A DNA stretch of 64,000 nucleotides from Mycolicibacterium monacense. Its GTDB lineage: Bacteria; Actinomycetota; Actinomycetes; Mycobacteriales; Mycobacteriaceae. The stretch is from contig NZ_AP022617.1 of the NCBI RefSeq assembly GCF_010731575.1, forward strand, positions 868,001 to 932,000, in the 5' to 3' direction. A model generated the notes under the pieces. It ran no database searches and was not told the DNA's origin. It saw only the letters and a list, made by a program, of their open reading frames with translations. Shown piece after piece: positions 24,786 to 32,921 of this stretch (its first letter is position 1; each line of letters starts with the position of its first letter). The position numbers were made by a program, and so were the translations under genes.

Positions 24786-26063
24786 ATGGGGCGCTGGCCT
24801 AAACCGCCGGAAGGCAGTTGGACGGAGCACTATCCCGAACTCGGCACCGGACCGATCTCGTTCCGCGATTCCGTCTCGCCGGAGTTCTACGAACTCGAGC
24901 GCGAGGCGGTGTTCAAACGGGCCTGGCTCAACGTCGGCCGGGTCGAGGAACTGCCGCGGGTCGGCAGTTACCTCACCAAGCAGATCGACGTCGCAGGTGT
25001 CTCGGTGATCGTGGTGAAGGGCCGCGACGAGCAGATCCGCGCCTTCTACAACATCTGCCGCCACCGCGGGAACAAACTGGTGTGGAACGACTTTCCGGGT
25101 GAGGAGGTCAAAGGCACCTGCCGGCAGTTCACGTGCAAATACCACGGCTGGCGCTACGGCCTCGACGGTGCGCTGAAGTTCGTCCAGCAACCCGGGGAGT
25201 TCTTCGACCTCGACACCGAGAAGCTGGGACTCGCACCCGTGCAGTGCGACGTGTGGAACGGGTTCATCTTCATCAACCTCGATCCCGAACCGCGGTGGAG
25301 CCTGCGCGAGTTCCTCGGCCCGATGATCACCGCGCTCGACGACTACCCGTTCGAGTTGATGACCGAGCGTTACGAGTTCGAGGCGCACAACAACAGCAAC
25401 TGGAAAATCTTCGCCGACGCGTTCCAGGAGTACTACCACGTGCCGTCGCTGCATTCGCAGCAGGTGCCCAGCGCGGTGCGCCAACCCAATGCCACGTTCG
25501 AGTGCGGGCACTTCCAGATCGACGGTCCGCACCGCCTGGTGTCCACCGCGGGTACCCGGCGGTGGCTGCTCGACCCGGAATTCATGTACCCCGTCGAACG
25601 GATCACCCGCAGCGGGCTCGTGGGGCCATGGCGGACTCCGGAGACCCTCCAGTCGGCCGGTCTGAACCCGGGCGGTATCGAGCCATGGGGTATCACCAAC
25701 TTCCAGATCTTCCCGAACCTGGAGATCCTCATCTACCACGGCTGGTACCTGCTGTACCGGTACTGGCCGACCTCGCACAACACCCACAAGTTCGAGGCGT
25801 ACAACGCCTTCCATCCGGCCCGCACGGTGCGCGAGCGGATCGAACACGAGGTCGCCTCCGTCGTGCTCAAGGAGTTCGCGCTGCAGGACGCCGGCATGCT
25901 CGGCGGCACGCAGGCGGCGCTGGAGTACGGCCTGGACGAGCCGATAATCGACGACTATCCGCTCAGCGATCAGGAGATTCTGGTGCGCCATCTGCACCAC
26001 GAGGCTGTCAAGTGGGTCGACGACTACCGGGCCGAACGCGCACCGGTGGGGGTGCGAGCATGA
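24786..26063 (+). CDS. Rieske non-heme iron oxygenase, alpha subunit (module 2)
   Basis: 425 residues, a paralog of the module 1 enzyme with the same length and landmarks. Rieske ligands are C91, H93, C117 and H120; the iron site is DAFQEYYHVPSLH (D211, H218, H223). The N-termini match closely (WPKPPEGSWTEHYPELGTGP). The ATG follows AGGGAGG. Differences cluster in the 225-300 region facing the active site, so the two modules probably act on different substrates or positions. The stop overlaps the companion gene as ATGA. Confidence 0.94.
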   Translation: MGRWPKPPEGSWTEHYPELGTGPISFRDSVSPEFYELEREAVFKRAWLNVGRVEELPRVGSYLTKQIDVAGVSVIVVKGRDEQIRAFYNICRHRGNKLVWNDFPGEEVKGTCRQFTCKYHGWRYGLDGALKFVQQPGEFFDLDTEKLGLAPVQCDVWNGFIFINLDPEPRWSLREFLGPMITALDDYPFELMTERYEFEAHNNSNWKIFADAFQEYYHVPSLHSQQVPSAVRQPNATFECGHFQIDGPHRLVSTAGTRRWLLDPEFMYPVERITRSGLVGPWRTPETLQSAGLNPGGIEPWGITNFQIFPNLEILIYHGWYLLYRYWPTSHNTHKFEAYNAFHPARTVRERIEHEVASVVLKEFALQDAGMLGGTQAALEYGLDEPIIDDYPLSDQEILVRHLHHEAVKWVDDYRAERAPVGVRA

Positions 26064-26389
26064 GCCGTCTACCGAGTGCCTTCGCCGAATTCGAGCCGTT
26101 TGCCGAGAAGTGGTGCCTGCCAACCGAAGCCGAGCGGTGGGAGACCCGGCTGGCCACCCCGATGCCCGAGATCCGCGAGTTCTACGACGCGTTCTCGCCG
26201 CGGTTCGAGGAGGCGATCGACTACTGCGACAAGTTCCCGCTCGACGACGTGCCCGACGACGCGCTGAACCTGCTGCACCTCATCTACTCGATGATCATGG
26301 TCTCGATGGCCGTCGAGATCTTCGGGACGCAGAAACCCACCGACTCCGCCGACGCGGTCATGCATCGCGTCAGCGCGCCGGTGCCATGA
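26060..26389 (+). CDS. small helical companion of Rieske oxygenase (module 2), uncharacterised
   Basis: A 109-residue paralog of the module 1 companion (19735-20082). The conserved block is EEAIDYCDKFPLDDVPDDALNLLHLIYSMIMVS; the N-terminal F-x-F-E-x-F-W-CL-EAER pattern is also shared. The ATGA overlap with the oxygenase stop implies stoichiometric translation. No known fold motif is visible. Conservation of both the protein and its position beside two diverged oxygenases argues for a direct physical or maturation role with the alpha subunit. Confidence 0.86.
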   Translation: MSRLPSAFAEFEPFAEKWCLPTEAERWETRLATPMPEIREFYDAFSPRFEEAIDYCDKFPLDDVPDDALNLLHLIYSMIMVSMAVEIFGTQKPTDSADAVMHRVSAPVP

Positions 26390-26408
26390 CAACCGGGACG
26401 GGACGACC

Positions 26409-27254
26409 ATGACTGTGCTGACGATCAACAAGCTCACCGCATCTGTCGGCGCGGAGGTGACCGGGCTGGATCCGGATGCGCTGGCCGGCGACGAGGCACT
26501 GGGTGCCGCGGTGCTCGAGGCTCTCGAGGACAACGGTGTGCTGGTCTTCCCGGGTCTGCACCTCGACCCGCAGGCACAGGTCGAGTTCTGCCGGCGCCTC
26601 GGCGAGGTCGACCACTCCTCCGACGGACACCATCCGGTGGCGGGGATCTATCCGGTCACCCTCGACAAGTCGAAGAACTCCTCGGCGGCCTATCTGCGCG
26701 CCACGTTCGACTGGCACATCGACGGGTGCACCCCGACCGGCGACGAGTACCCACAGATGGCGACGGTGCTCTCGGCGCGGCGGGTGGCCGAGAGTGGCGG
26801 GGAGACCGAGTTCGCCAGTTCCTACGGCGCCTACGATCACCTCGACGACGACGAGAAGCAGCGGTTGGCATCGCTGCGGGTGGTGCACTCGCTGGAGGCC
26901 TCACAGCGCCGCGTCACCCCCGACCCGTCGCCGGAGTTGTTGGCGCGGTGGCGGTCCCGTCCCACGCATGAACATCCCCTCGTCTGGACCCACCGAAGTG
27001 GCCGCAAGTCCCTGGTCCTCGGTGCCTCCGCCGACTACATCGTCGGCATGGACCTCGACGAGGGCAGGGCCCTGCTGGCCGATCTGCTCGACCGCGCCAC
27101 GCAACCCGAACTCGTCTACAGCCACACCTGGTCGGTCGGTGACACCGTCATCTGGGACAACCGCGGCGTACTGCACCGCGCGGCGCCGTATCCGGAGAAC
27201 TCACCGCGGGAGATGCTGCGCACCACCGTGCTCGGCGACGAACCGATCCAGTGA
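26409..27254 (+). CDS. TauD/TfdA family 2-oxoglutarate-dependent dioxygenase
   Basis: A 281-residue Fe(II)/2-oxoglutarate dioxygenase. The facial triad is H103-x-D105 (in FDWHIDG) and H256 (in NRGVLHRAAPY), with R267 or R271 for 2-oxoglutarate. Family members hydroxylate or cleave small organic substrates. It starts 19 bp after the module 2 companion and overlaps the next gene by 4 bp, so it belongs to this operon. Substrate unknown; its presence adds a third class of oxygenase to the cluster. Confidence 0.92.
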   Translation: MTVLTINKLTASVGAEVTGLDPDALAGDEALGAAVLEALEDNGVLVFPGLHLDPQAQVEFCRRLGEVDHSSDGHHPVAGIYPVTLDKSKNSSAAYLRATFDWHIDGCTPTGDEYPQMATVLSARRVAESGGETEFASSYGAYDHLDDDEKQRLASLRVVHSLEASQRRVTPDPSPELLARWRSRPTHEHPLVWTHRSGRKSLVLGASADYIVGMDLDEGRALLADLLDRATQPELVYSHTWSVGDTVIWDNRGVLHRAAPYPENSPREMLRTTVLGDEPIQ

Positions 27255-27781
27255 CGCGTCTGACGCCGCTCCCGCCCGACCGCTGGGACGACGACGTCCG
27301 GCGGGCGTTGAGCCCGTTGCTCGGCGCCGACCGGGCGAACCCACGCGATGCGGGCAACGTGCTGGCCACGCTCGTCCGGCACCAACCGCTCACCCGCGCC
27401 TATCTGGAGTTCAACGCCTACCTCCTGCGGGAGTCGACGCTGACCCCTCGGATCAGGGAGGTGGCGCTGATGCGCGCGGTGTTGTGGCGGCGGTGCGACT
27501 ACCTGTGGGACCACCACGTCGTCCTCGCGCAGCGCGCCGGTCTGACGGTCGATGAGATAGCCGGCATCCGCAGCGGCGCCATGGGCGACGGGCTGGACGG
27601 GCTGGTGATCAGGGTGGTCGACGAACTCGAGTCGGACAGCACGATCTCCGACGACACCTGGGCCGCGCTGGGCGGTCACCTCGACGACCGCCAATGCATG
27701 GACCTGGTGTTCACGATCGGCGGATACCAATTGCTCGCGGTGGCGGTGAACGCCTTCGGCATCGAGCCCGAGGACGTGTGA
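27251..27781 (+). CDS. carboxymuconolactone decarboxylase / AhpD-like protein
   Basis: A 176-residue all-helical protein of the CMD family. The core is IREVALMRAVLWRRCDYLWDHHVVLAQRAGLTVDEI, with a single Cys followed by Trp-x-His-His. The AhpD CxxC redox pair is absent, so a peroxidase role is unlikely; lactone decarboxylase, hydratase or isomerase-like functions remain. It overlaps the TauD gene as GTGA and ends the operon about 94 bp before the P450, where a separate promoter motif lies. Confidence 0.85.
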   Translation: MTRLTPLPPDRWDDDVRRALSPLLGADRANPRDAGNVLATLVRHQPLTRAYLEFNAYLLRESTLTPRIREVALMRAVLWRRCDYLWDHHVVLAQRAGLTVDEIAGIRSGAMGDGLDGLVIRVVDELESDSTISDDTWAALGGHLDDRQCMDLVFTIGGYQLLAVAVNAFGIEPEDV

Positions 27782-27833
27782 GCGACCTGTCGTTGACGCC
27801 GCATCGCCGGTGTGAAAACCTGATACGCAAAGA

Positions 27834-27850
27834 TGAGAATCACGTTCTCG
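27834..27850. promoter_or_regulatory. palindromic promoter motif TGAGAATCACGTTCTCG
   Basis: The inverted repeat GAGAA-N5-TTCTC is 25 bp before the P450 ATG at 27876. Related 17-mers occur at 46508, 46631, 53198 and 53351, all in front of catabolic genes in this window. It is probably a repressor operator; the regulator is unidentified. Confidence 0.55.
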
Positions 27851-27875
27851 CTTCTTGGATCGAATGGAGCAGCAC

Positions 27876-29183
27876 ATGGCGGAGGATCTCACCTCAGTCG
27901 ACTTCTTCCGGGACGGTCGTCTGACCGACGACCCCTATCCCTTCTATGCCGCGCTCCGCGACAAATGCCCGGTCACGCGTGAAGACCATTACGGCGTCAC
28001 CATGGTCACCGGCTGGCAGGAGGCCGTGGACGTCTACAACGACGCCGAGACCTTCTCCTCGTGCATCTCGGTGACGGGGCCGTTCCCCGGGTTCCCGATC
28101 CCGCTCGAGGACTTCAAGGACGGGGACGTCACCGAACTCATCGAGAAGCACCGTGACGAGATCCCGTTCAGCGACCAATTGCCGACGCTGGACCCGCCGA
28201 CACACACCAACCACCGGGCCCTGCTCATGCGGTTGATCACGCCCAAGCGCCTCAAGGAGAACGAGGATGCGATGTGGCAGTTGGCCGACGACATCCTCGA
28301 CGAGTTCCTGGCGCCGGGGCAGGGGGAGTTCATCAAGGGGTTCGCGGCCCCGTTCACGCTGCGGGTGATCGCCGACCTGCTCGGGGTGCCCGACGAGGAC
28401 CGGCCCGAACTCCTCGAACGGCTCGCGAAGGGCACGCACGGCGGCGCGCTGGGCAGCGCCGACAAGGCGCTGACGAAGACGCCGTTGGAGTACCTCTACG
28501 ACGTGTTCGCCGAGTACGTGGAGGACCGCAGGCGCGAACCCCGCGACGACGTGCTGACCGGCCTGGCGACCGCATCGTTCCCGGACGGCACCATGCCCGA
28601 GGTCGGTGACGTCGTGCGGGTGGCGACCAACGTCTTCTCGGCCGGTCAGGAGACCACCGTGCGACTGCTGTCCACCGCGCTGAAGGTGATGGGGGACCAG
28701 CCCGAGATCCAGCGCGCGCTGCGCGAAGACCGCAGCCTGCTGCCGAACTTCATCGAGGAGTGCCTGCGCATCGAGAGCCCGGTCAAGGGTGACTTCCGGC
28801 TGTCTCGGGTGCCCACCACCGTCGGTGACGAGACGCTCGCCGCGGGCACGACCGTGATGGTGATCAACGGTGCGGCGAACCGGGATCCGCGCCGCTTCGA
28901 GGATCCGGACACATTCGACCCGCAGCGCAAGAACGCGCGCCAGCACCTGGCGTTCGGCCGCGGGATCCACAGCTGCCCGGGTGCACCGCTGGCCCGCGCG
29001 GAGACCCGCGTCGGCCTCGAGCGCCTGCTCGACCGCACGACCGACATCCGGATCAGCGAGGCGCACCACGGCCCTGCCGGCGAACGCCGGTACGACTACA
29101 TCCCGACCTACATCCTGCGCGGCCTCACAGAGCTGCACCTGGAGTTCGACACCACCGGCGTCGAAGCGGAGGAGAAGCCGTGA
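27876..29183 (+). CDS. cytochrome P450
   Basis: A 435-residue P450 with I-helix SAGQETTVR, ExxR in EECLRIE and heme loop FGRGIHSCPGAPLAR (Cys367). The Cys-Pro-Gly variant replaces the usual Cys-Leu-Gly. I chose the ATG at 27876 because GGAG sits 6 bp before it; an in-frame TTG at 27855 is less likely. Its stop overlaps a 3Fe-4S-type ferredoxin start, which makes the redox pairing explicit. It has its own promoter motif at 27834, separate from the Rieske module 2 operon. Confidence 0.95.
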   Translation: MAEDLTSVDFFRDGRLTDDPYPFYAALRDKCPVTREDHYGVTMVTGWQEAVDVYNDAETFSSCISVTGPFPGFPIPLEDFKDGDVTELIEKHRDEIPFSDQLPTLDPPTHTNHRALLMRLITPKRLKENEDAMWQLADDILDEFLAPGQGEFIKGFAAPFTLRVIADLLGVPDEDRPELLERLAKGTHGGALGSADKALTKTPLEYLYDVFAEYVEDRRREPRDDVLTGLATASFPDGTMPEVGDVVRVATNVFSAGQETTVRLLSTALKVMGDQPEIQRALREDRSLLPNFIEECLRIESPVKGDFRLSRVPTTVGDETLAAGTTVMVINGAANRDPRRFEDPDTFDPQRKNARQHLAFGRGIHSCPGAPLARAETRVGLERLLDRTTDIRISEAHHGPAGERRYDYIPTYILRGLTELHLEFDTTGVEAEEKP

Positions 29184-29371
29184 AGGTGCGCGTCGACGAG
29201 GACCGCTGCGCCGGACACGGGATGTGCCTGACGCTCTGTCCCGACGTGTTCGAGATGACCGACGACGGCTGGGCGGTCGCCGATCCGGAAGAGGTTCCAG
29301 CCGAACTGGAAAGCGCGGCCCGCGACGCCGTCGCCAACTGCCCCGAACGTGCCATCATCGAAATCGACTGA
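29180..29371 (+). CDS. P450-associated ferredoxin ([3Fe-4S]/[4Fe-4S])
   Basis: A 63-residue ferredoxin of the single-cluster P450-partner type. Ligands are C10, C16 and C54; position 13, where a fourth Cys would sit, is His (CAGHGMC). An extra Cys at 20 is unusual in the family and could be a ligand or incidental. It overlaps the P450 stop by 4 bp and most likely delivers electrons to it. Confidence 0.93.
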   Translation: MKVRVDEDRCAGHGMCLTLCPDVFEMTDDGWAVADPEEVPAELESAARDAVANCPERAIIEID

Positions 29372-29389
29372 TCGACAAGGAGAATCAGA

Positions 29390-29677
29390 GTGCCCAAGGC
29401 GTACGTGCTACTCACCGAGGACGTCAAGGACCCGGCCGGTATGGCCGAGTACGGCAAGCTCGCCGGCCAGACCATGGGCACCGCGAAGGTGCTGGCGTTC
29501 GGTCCGGCGGTCGAGAACCTGGAAGGGCAGTGGCACGGCAACCAGACGGTGCTGCTGGAATTCGAGTCCGTCGACGCCGCGAAGCAGTGGTACTACTCCG
29601 ACGAGTACCAGGCGGCCGCGAAACTGCGCCAGGCGGCGGCCGACTGCAACGGGGTCATCGTTTCCGGCCTGGGATAG
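29390..29677 (+). CDS. DUF1330-type small protein
   Basis: A 95-residue protein, MPKAYVLLTEDVKDPAGMAEYGKLAGQT, with LEFESVDAAKQWYYSDEYQ later. This is the ferredoxin-like alpha/beta-barrel pattern of DUF1330 proteins, whose function is unknown. The GTG start has AAGGAG 8 bp upstream. It follows the ferredoxin by 18 bp and is probably co-transcribed with the P450; such proteins often accompany catabolic enzymes and may bind small products. Confidence 0.82.
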   Translation: MPKAYVLLTEDVKDPAGMAEYGKLAGQTMGTAKVLAFGPAVENLEGQWHGNQTVLLEFESVDAAKQWYYSDEYQAAAKLRQAAADCNGVIVSGLG

Positions 29678-29698
29678 CGGTAGCGGCCGCTTCGTCTG

Positions 29699-30298
29699 TC
29701 ACTGCGGCGTTCGGACGCTCGACATGACGAGCTGGAGGTAGGGGCGGTAGAGGTCCTCGCCGTCGAGGTGACTGTCGAGGGTGATGCCGTCGTTGGCGGC
29801 CAGGACGACCCGGGCCAGTGTCTCCGCCTCGATGGTGAGCGTGCCGCCGATCCGGGCGACGTTCTTGCTGATGAATTCGCCCAGTGCGCGAACGGTTTCC
29901 AGGCGTTGAGTGGCCACGCTTTCCCGCGCGTCGGGGTGGCGCAGCAGGAACAAGGTCAGCTCGTACCCCAGTGCCGCTCGGTCGGCTCCGCTGCTCAACT
30001 GGCGCCACCGCTCGGCCAACTCGTCGATGTCGACGTCGCTGAGGCGGTGAAACGACATCATCACCTCGGCGAAACCGTCGAGGAACCGCTGACGCTGGCG
30101 GTCGACGACCGCCAGGAACAGCTTCTCCTTCGCGCCGAACTGGGAGTAGATGGCGCCGCGGGTGAATCCCGCGGCCTCGGCGATCTCTTCGAGCGCCGCG
30201 CCGGTCAATCCCTTGCGCGCGAAGACTTCCTCTGCGGCGTCCAACAAGATCTGCCGGGTGTGCTCGGTACGGCGCTCTTTGGTCCAGCGTTCAGCCAC
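29699..30298 (-). CDS. TetR/AcrR family regulator, third member of the local subfamily
   Basis: A 199-residue TetR protein starting MAERWTKERRTEHTRQILLDAAEEVF, with HTH LEEIAEAAGFTRGAIYSQF. Its N-terminus and the later ELAERWRQLSSGADRAALGYEL match the two regulators at 12329 and 14221 closely, so the three form one subfamily. It is divergent from the third Rieske operon across 285 bp that contains the palindrome at 30407-30421, whose half-sites (GTATCT/AGATAC) are those of the 12268 and 14160 operators. Confidence 0.9.
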   Translation of the reverse strand: MAERWTKERRTEHTRQILLDAAEEVFARKGLTGAALEEIAEAAGFTRGAIYSQFGAKEKLFLAVVDRQRQRFLDGFAEVMMSFHRLSDVDIDELAERWRQLSSGADRAALGYELTLFLLRHPDARESVATQRLETVRALGEFISKNVARIGGTLTIEAETLARVVLAANDGITLDSHLDGEDLYRPYLQLVMSSVRTPQ

Positions 30299-30390
30299 GG
30301 GGACATCCTCCCATCACGGTTGGTGACCGTGACCCGGCCCGAGTGTGGCCTTTCGACAGATGCGGCCACCCTCGCGATGTGATCTCCACC

Positions 30391-30435
30391 ACTTTACATA
30401 CGGCGTTGTATCTGAGATACATAAGTGTATAAAGT
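30391..30435. promoter_or_regulatory. nested palindromes in the TetR / Rieske 3 intergenic region
   Basis: TGTATCTGAGATACA (30407-30421) is a perfect odd-centred palindrome. It is flanked by an imperfect outer inverted repeat, ACTTTACATAC (30391-30401) and GTATAAAGT (30427-30435). The inner half-site is the same hexamer used in the AveC/TetR operators. This AT-rich patch stands out in the GC-rich surroundings and probably holds the TetR operator and the divergent promoters. Confidence 0.6.
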
Positions 30436-30539
30436 GAGTCGCGTCACACGCAGTGGGCACTGGTTCGCTCCAGGACAGCCGGCGTGAGGCTTCCTCGGGC
30501 AGCCCTCGCCCGGACGAAACCTCCACCGCCGGGAGCGTC

Positions 30540-30574
30540 CTCGACAAAGCCCTCGACAAAGCCCTCGACAGAGG
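30540..30574. repeat. 12-bp tandem repeat upstream of Rieske 3
   Basis: Two exact copies of CTCGACAAAGCC (30540-30551, 30552-30563) and a third, degraded copy run directly into the GAGGAGG ribosome-binding site of the oxygenase. It lies in the untranslated leader. Such a repeat could vary in number and alter leader folding. Confidence 0.8.
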
Positions 30575-30583
30575 AGGACCACC

Positions 30584-31951
30584 TTGTTGCCGGCAACTCG
30601 CCCAGGAGACTGGCTCGATCCCGCATCCGGTCTCGGCTCGAGTCTGGATGACGTGGAGCCCGGGACGTTCAACACGACCATCCCCACCGACCGTTACACC
30701 TGTCGGGACTACGCGGCGCGCGAGCGGGATGCGATCTGGATGCGCGTCTGGCAGATCGCGGGCCGCGTCGAGGACCTGCCGAAGCCCGGCGACTGGAAGA
30801 AGTACCAGATCCTCGATCAGTCCTTCATCATCGTCCGTGGAAAGGACGGCACGCTCAGGGGTTTCGTCAACGCCTGCAGGCACCGCGGCAACGCGCTGTG
30901 CGTCACCGAGACCGGCAACGCCAAGCGCGGATTCCTCTGCCAGTACCACCTCTGGTCCTATGACCTGGAGGGCAGGTTGAAAGGAATGCTGCGCGAAGAC
31001 CTCGCCGGGCCGATCGACAAGACCGAGAACTCTCTGCTCCCGGTTTCGGTCGACACCTTCGCCGGCTTCCTCTTCCTCAATCCGGATCCCGATGCGGAAC
31101 CACTGCGGGAGTACCTCGGCGAGGACGTCGTCACCCTGCTGGAGCCGTACAACATCGAGCAGTTCACCACGGTCATGGACGTCACCGAGGCCATCGACTG
31201 CAACTGGAAAGTCGTGATGGACGCCTTCGAAGAGGGCTACCACATCAACGGGATCCATCCCCAGTTGCTGCAGGTGCTGCACATCAATCCCAGGACCGCG
31301 CGCTACCGGTTCTTCGAGAACCACAGCGTCGCGATGGCCCCCTTCGAAGTCGTCGGTGCCGGCGTGCAGGATCAGGTCGCAGGGATCCTGGCGTTGCCCG
31401 AAACCTTCCCCGGCACCGTCGCGGTGATCCCGCGCTTCCAGGAACTGATTGCGCCCTACCAGGATTCGGACGGGAACGTGGACTTCCCGGAGGGCGTCAC
31501 CGCGCGTCTCCTGCTGCAGCAGGCCACCCGTGAGGTGCTGACCGGTATGGGGCTCGACGTCAGCGCCCTGACCGATGACCAGATGGTCGACAACCAGGGC
31601 TGGGTGCTGTTCCCGAACTACTTCATGACGGTGCGCGCCGGCGAATGCCACGTCATCATGTCGGCGCCGCACCCCGACGGTGACCCGAACCGATGCATCT
31701 GGCACGTGGCCAGCTACATGTATGTGCCGCAGGAGTTCCGCGACGCCGTCCGGGCCGAGGCGATCGTGGTGGACACGCCGGGAAGCCACAAGTACTTCGA
31801 GGCGCTTCAGCAGGACTACGAGCAGATGCCCCGGCAGCAGAAGGGCCTGCGCAACGACCGGCTCGATCACATGTCGCTGGTCAAGGAAGAAGTCGTCATC
31901 GCCCACTACCACTCGGTCGTCGACCGCTACATGGAAAGCAGGACACGTTGA
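30584..31951 (+). CDS. Rieske non-heme iron oxygenase, alpha subunit (module 3)
   Basis: A 455-residue oxygenase alpha subunit, more distant from modules 1 and 2. Rieske ligands are C98, H100, C119 and H122 (CRH-RG, CQYH). The iron site is DAFEEGYHINGIH, with D213, H220 and H225. The TTG start at 30584 is supported by GAGGAGG 6 bp before it. Two NTF2-like proteins follow with overlapping codons, so this is the more conventional alpha/beta-like arrangement. Expression is probably under the divergent TetR. Confidence 0.92.
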   Translation: MLPATRPGDWLDPASGLGSSLDDVEPGTFNTTIPTDRYTCRDYAARERDAIWMRVWQIAGRVEDLPKPGDWKKYQILDQSFIIVRGKDGTLRGFVNACRHRGNALCVTETGNAKRGFLCQYHLWSYDLEGRLKGMLREDLAGPIDKTENSLLPVSVDTFAGFLFLNPDPDAEPLREYLGEDVVTLLEPYNIEQFTTVMDVTEAIDCNWKVVMDAFEEGYHINGIHPQLLQVLHINPRTARYRFFENHSVAMAPFEVVGAGVQDQVAGILALPETFPGTVAVIPRFQELIAPYQDSDGNVDFPEGVTARLLLQQATREVLTGMGLDVSALTDDQMVDNQGWVLFPNYFMTVRAGECHVIMSAPHPDGDPNRCIWHVASYMYVPQEFRDAVRAEAIVVDTPGSHKYFEALQQDYEQMPRQQKGLRNDRLDHMSLVKEEVVIAHYHSVVDRYMESRTR

Positions 31952-32472
31952 ACCTCGAACAGCGCATCGCCCACCACGTCCGGATGGCCGAGGCGTATCG
32001 CGACGCCTATCTGCGCCAGGGTGTGAAGGACGGCGAAGCCTTCGCCGACGCGTGGAAATTCGCCGAGGACGGCGTGTACGTATCGCCGTACTTCACCGGC
32101 GACCAGGTGTTCAAGCTCAGCGAGTTCCCCACCGACACCGCCAAGGCCTCCACGATGGAGGCGAAGGCGTACTCGTTGAGCTTCCCGGATTGGAAGCCGG
32201 CCAGCTTCGACTACTGGCCTGCCGAAAACGGCGTCGTGATGAAGACGCGGTGGGAAGGCCACACCACCGACGGTGTGAAGATGGGCTTCTACTCGTACAG
32301 CTTCATCAAGACCGATGACGACGGTCAGATCACCCGGTGGGAGACCCACGTCAACGACGAGTACAACGCCTTCCTCGACGTCGCGATCGGTGTGCACGGG
32401 CCGTTCAACGGCACCGGAGAGTACGTCGAAGCCCTCGAGCGCACGCTCGCGGCCGCGGGGGAGACGGTGTGA
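31948..32472 (+). CDS. NTF2-like (SnoaL-type) protein, putative oxygenase partner 1
   Basis: A 174-residue protein beginning LNLEQRIAHHVRMAEAYRDAYLRQG. The helix-then-sheet layout with DYWPAENGVVMKTRWEGHTTDGVKMGFYSYSFIKTDDDGQITRWETHVND fits the NTF2/SnoaL fold used by ring-hydroxylating oxygenase beta subunits. The TTG start overlaps the oxygenase stop (TTGA), and the stop overlaps the next gene. Beta-subunit or separate isomerase-like enzyme are both possible. Confidence 0.78.
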   Translation: MNLEQRIAHHVRMAEAYRDAYLRQGVKDGEAFADAWKFAEDGVYVSPYFTGDQVFKLSEFPTDTAKASTMEAKAYSLSFPDWKPASFDYWPAENGVVMKTRWEGHTTDGVKMGFYSYSFIKTDDDGQITRWETHVNDEYNAFLDVAIGVHGPFNGTGEYVEALERTLAAAGETV

Positions 32473-32921
32473 CCACGATCGAGGACGTCATCGGCGAGAG
32501 CACCGGACGGTCGCGGGCGGTGCTGGAGTACAGCCAGACGATGGGCCGTCTGGTGAAAAGTGCGAAGGATCCCGGATTCTCGGTGGACAGCTGGGCCCCG
32601 CTGGCCGAGCTGATCGCGGTCGACGAGTTCATCCGCATCGGCCCCTTCAAGGAGGTGATGAACTGGGACGAGTACGTCGAGTTCCTCACCAACTGGGCGA
32701 AGTCCTCGGACTGGGACTGCTCGTTCAAGCGTCTCACCGAGACGGCCGACGTGGCGTTCCTCGAACTCGAGGAGCGCAGTCGGATCGGTGACTTCAGCAG
32801 CGTGGTCAACAGCGCCTCGGTGTACGAGTTCAACGCAGACAACAAGATTCGGTACATCGCCGTCTACCTGCAGATGCAGCTCCCCGACCCCGCCACGCTG
32901 CCCGACTTCCAGGGCGACTAG
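32469..32921 (+). CDS. NTF2-like (SnoaL-type) protein, putative oxygenase partner 2
   Basis: A 150-residue protein of the same fold type as its upstream neighbour. The sequence VNSASVYEFNADNKIRYIAVYLQMQLP forms the typical C-terminal strands, and WDEYVEFLTNWAKSSDWDCSFKRL the cone-forming part. It starts by GTGA overlap. Two different NTF2-like chains after one alpha subunit might form a heteromeric beta partner or one might act downstream. The stop TAG forms CTAG with the stop of the convergent hydrolase. Confidence 0.78.
   Translation: MTTIEDVIGESTGRSRAVLEYSQTMGRLVKSAKDPGFSVDSWAPLAELIAVDEFIRIGPFKEVMNWDEYVEFLTNWAKSSDWDCSFKRLTETADVAFLELEERSRIGDFSSVVNSASVYEFNADNKIRYIAVYLQMQLPDPATLPDFQGD

Noticed and set aside
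24141..26123. 660-codon open frame on the minus strand opposite the SDR and Rieske module 2 genes
   Set aside because: Antisense shadow of well-supported genes with no family motif; GC-rich codon bias opens this frame.
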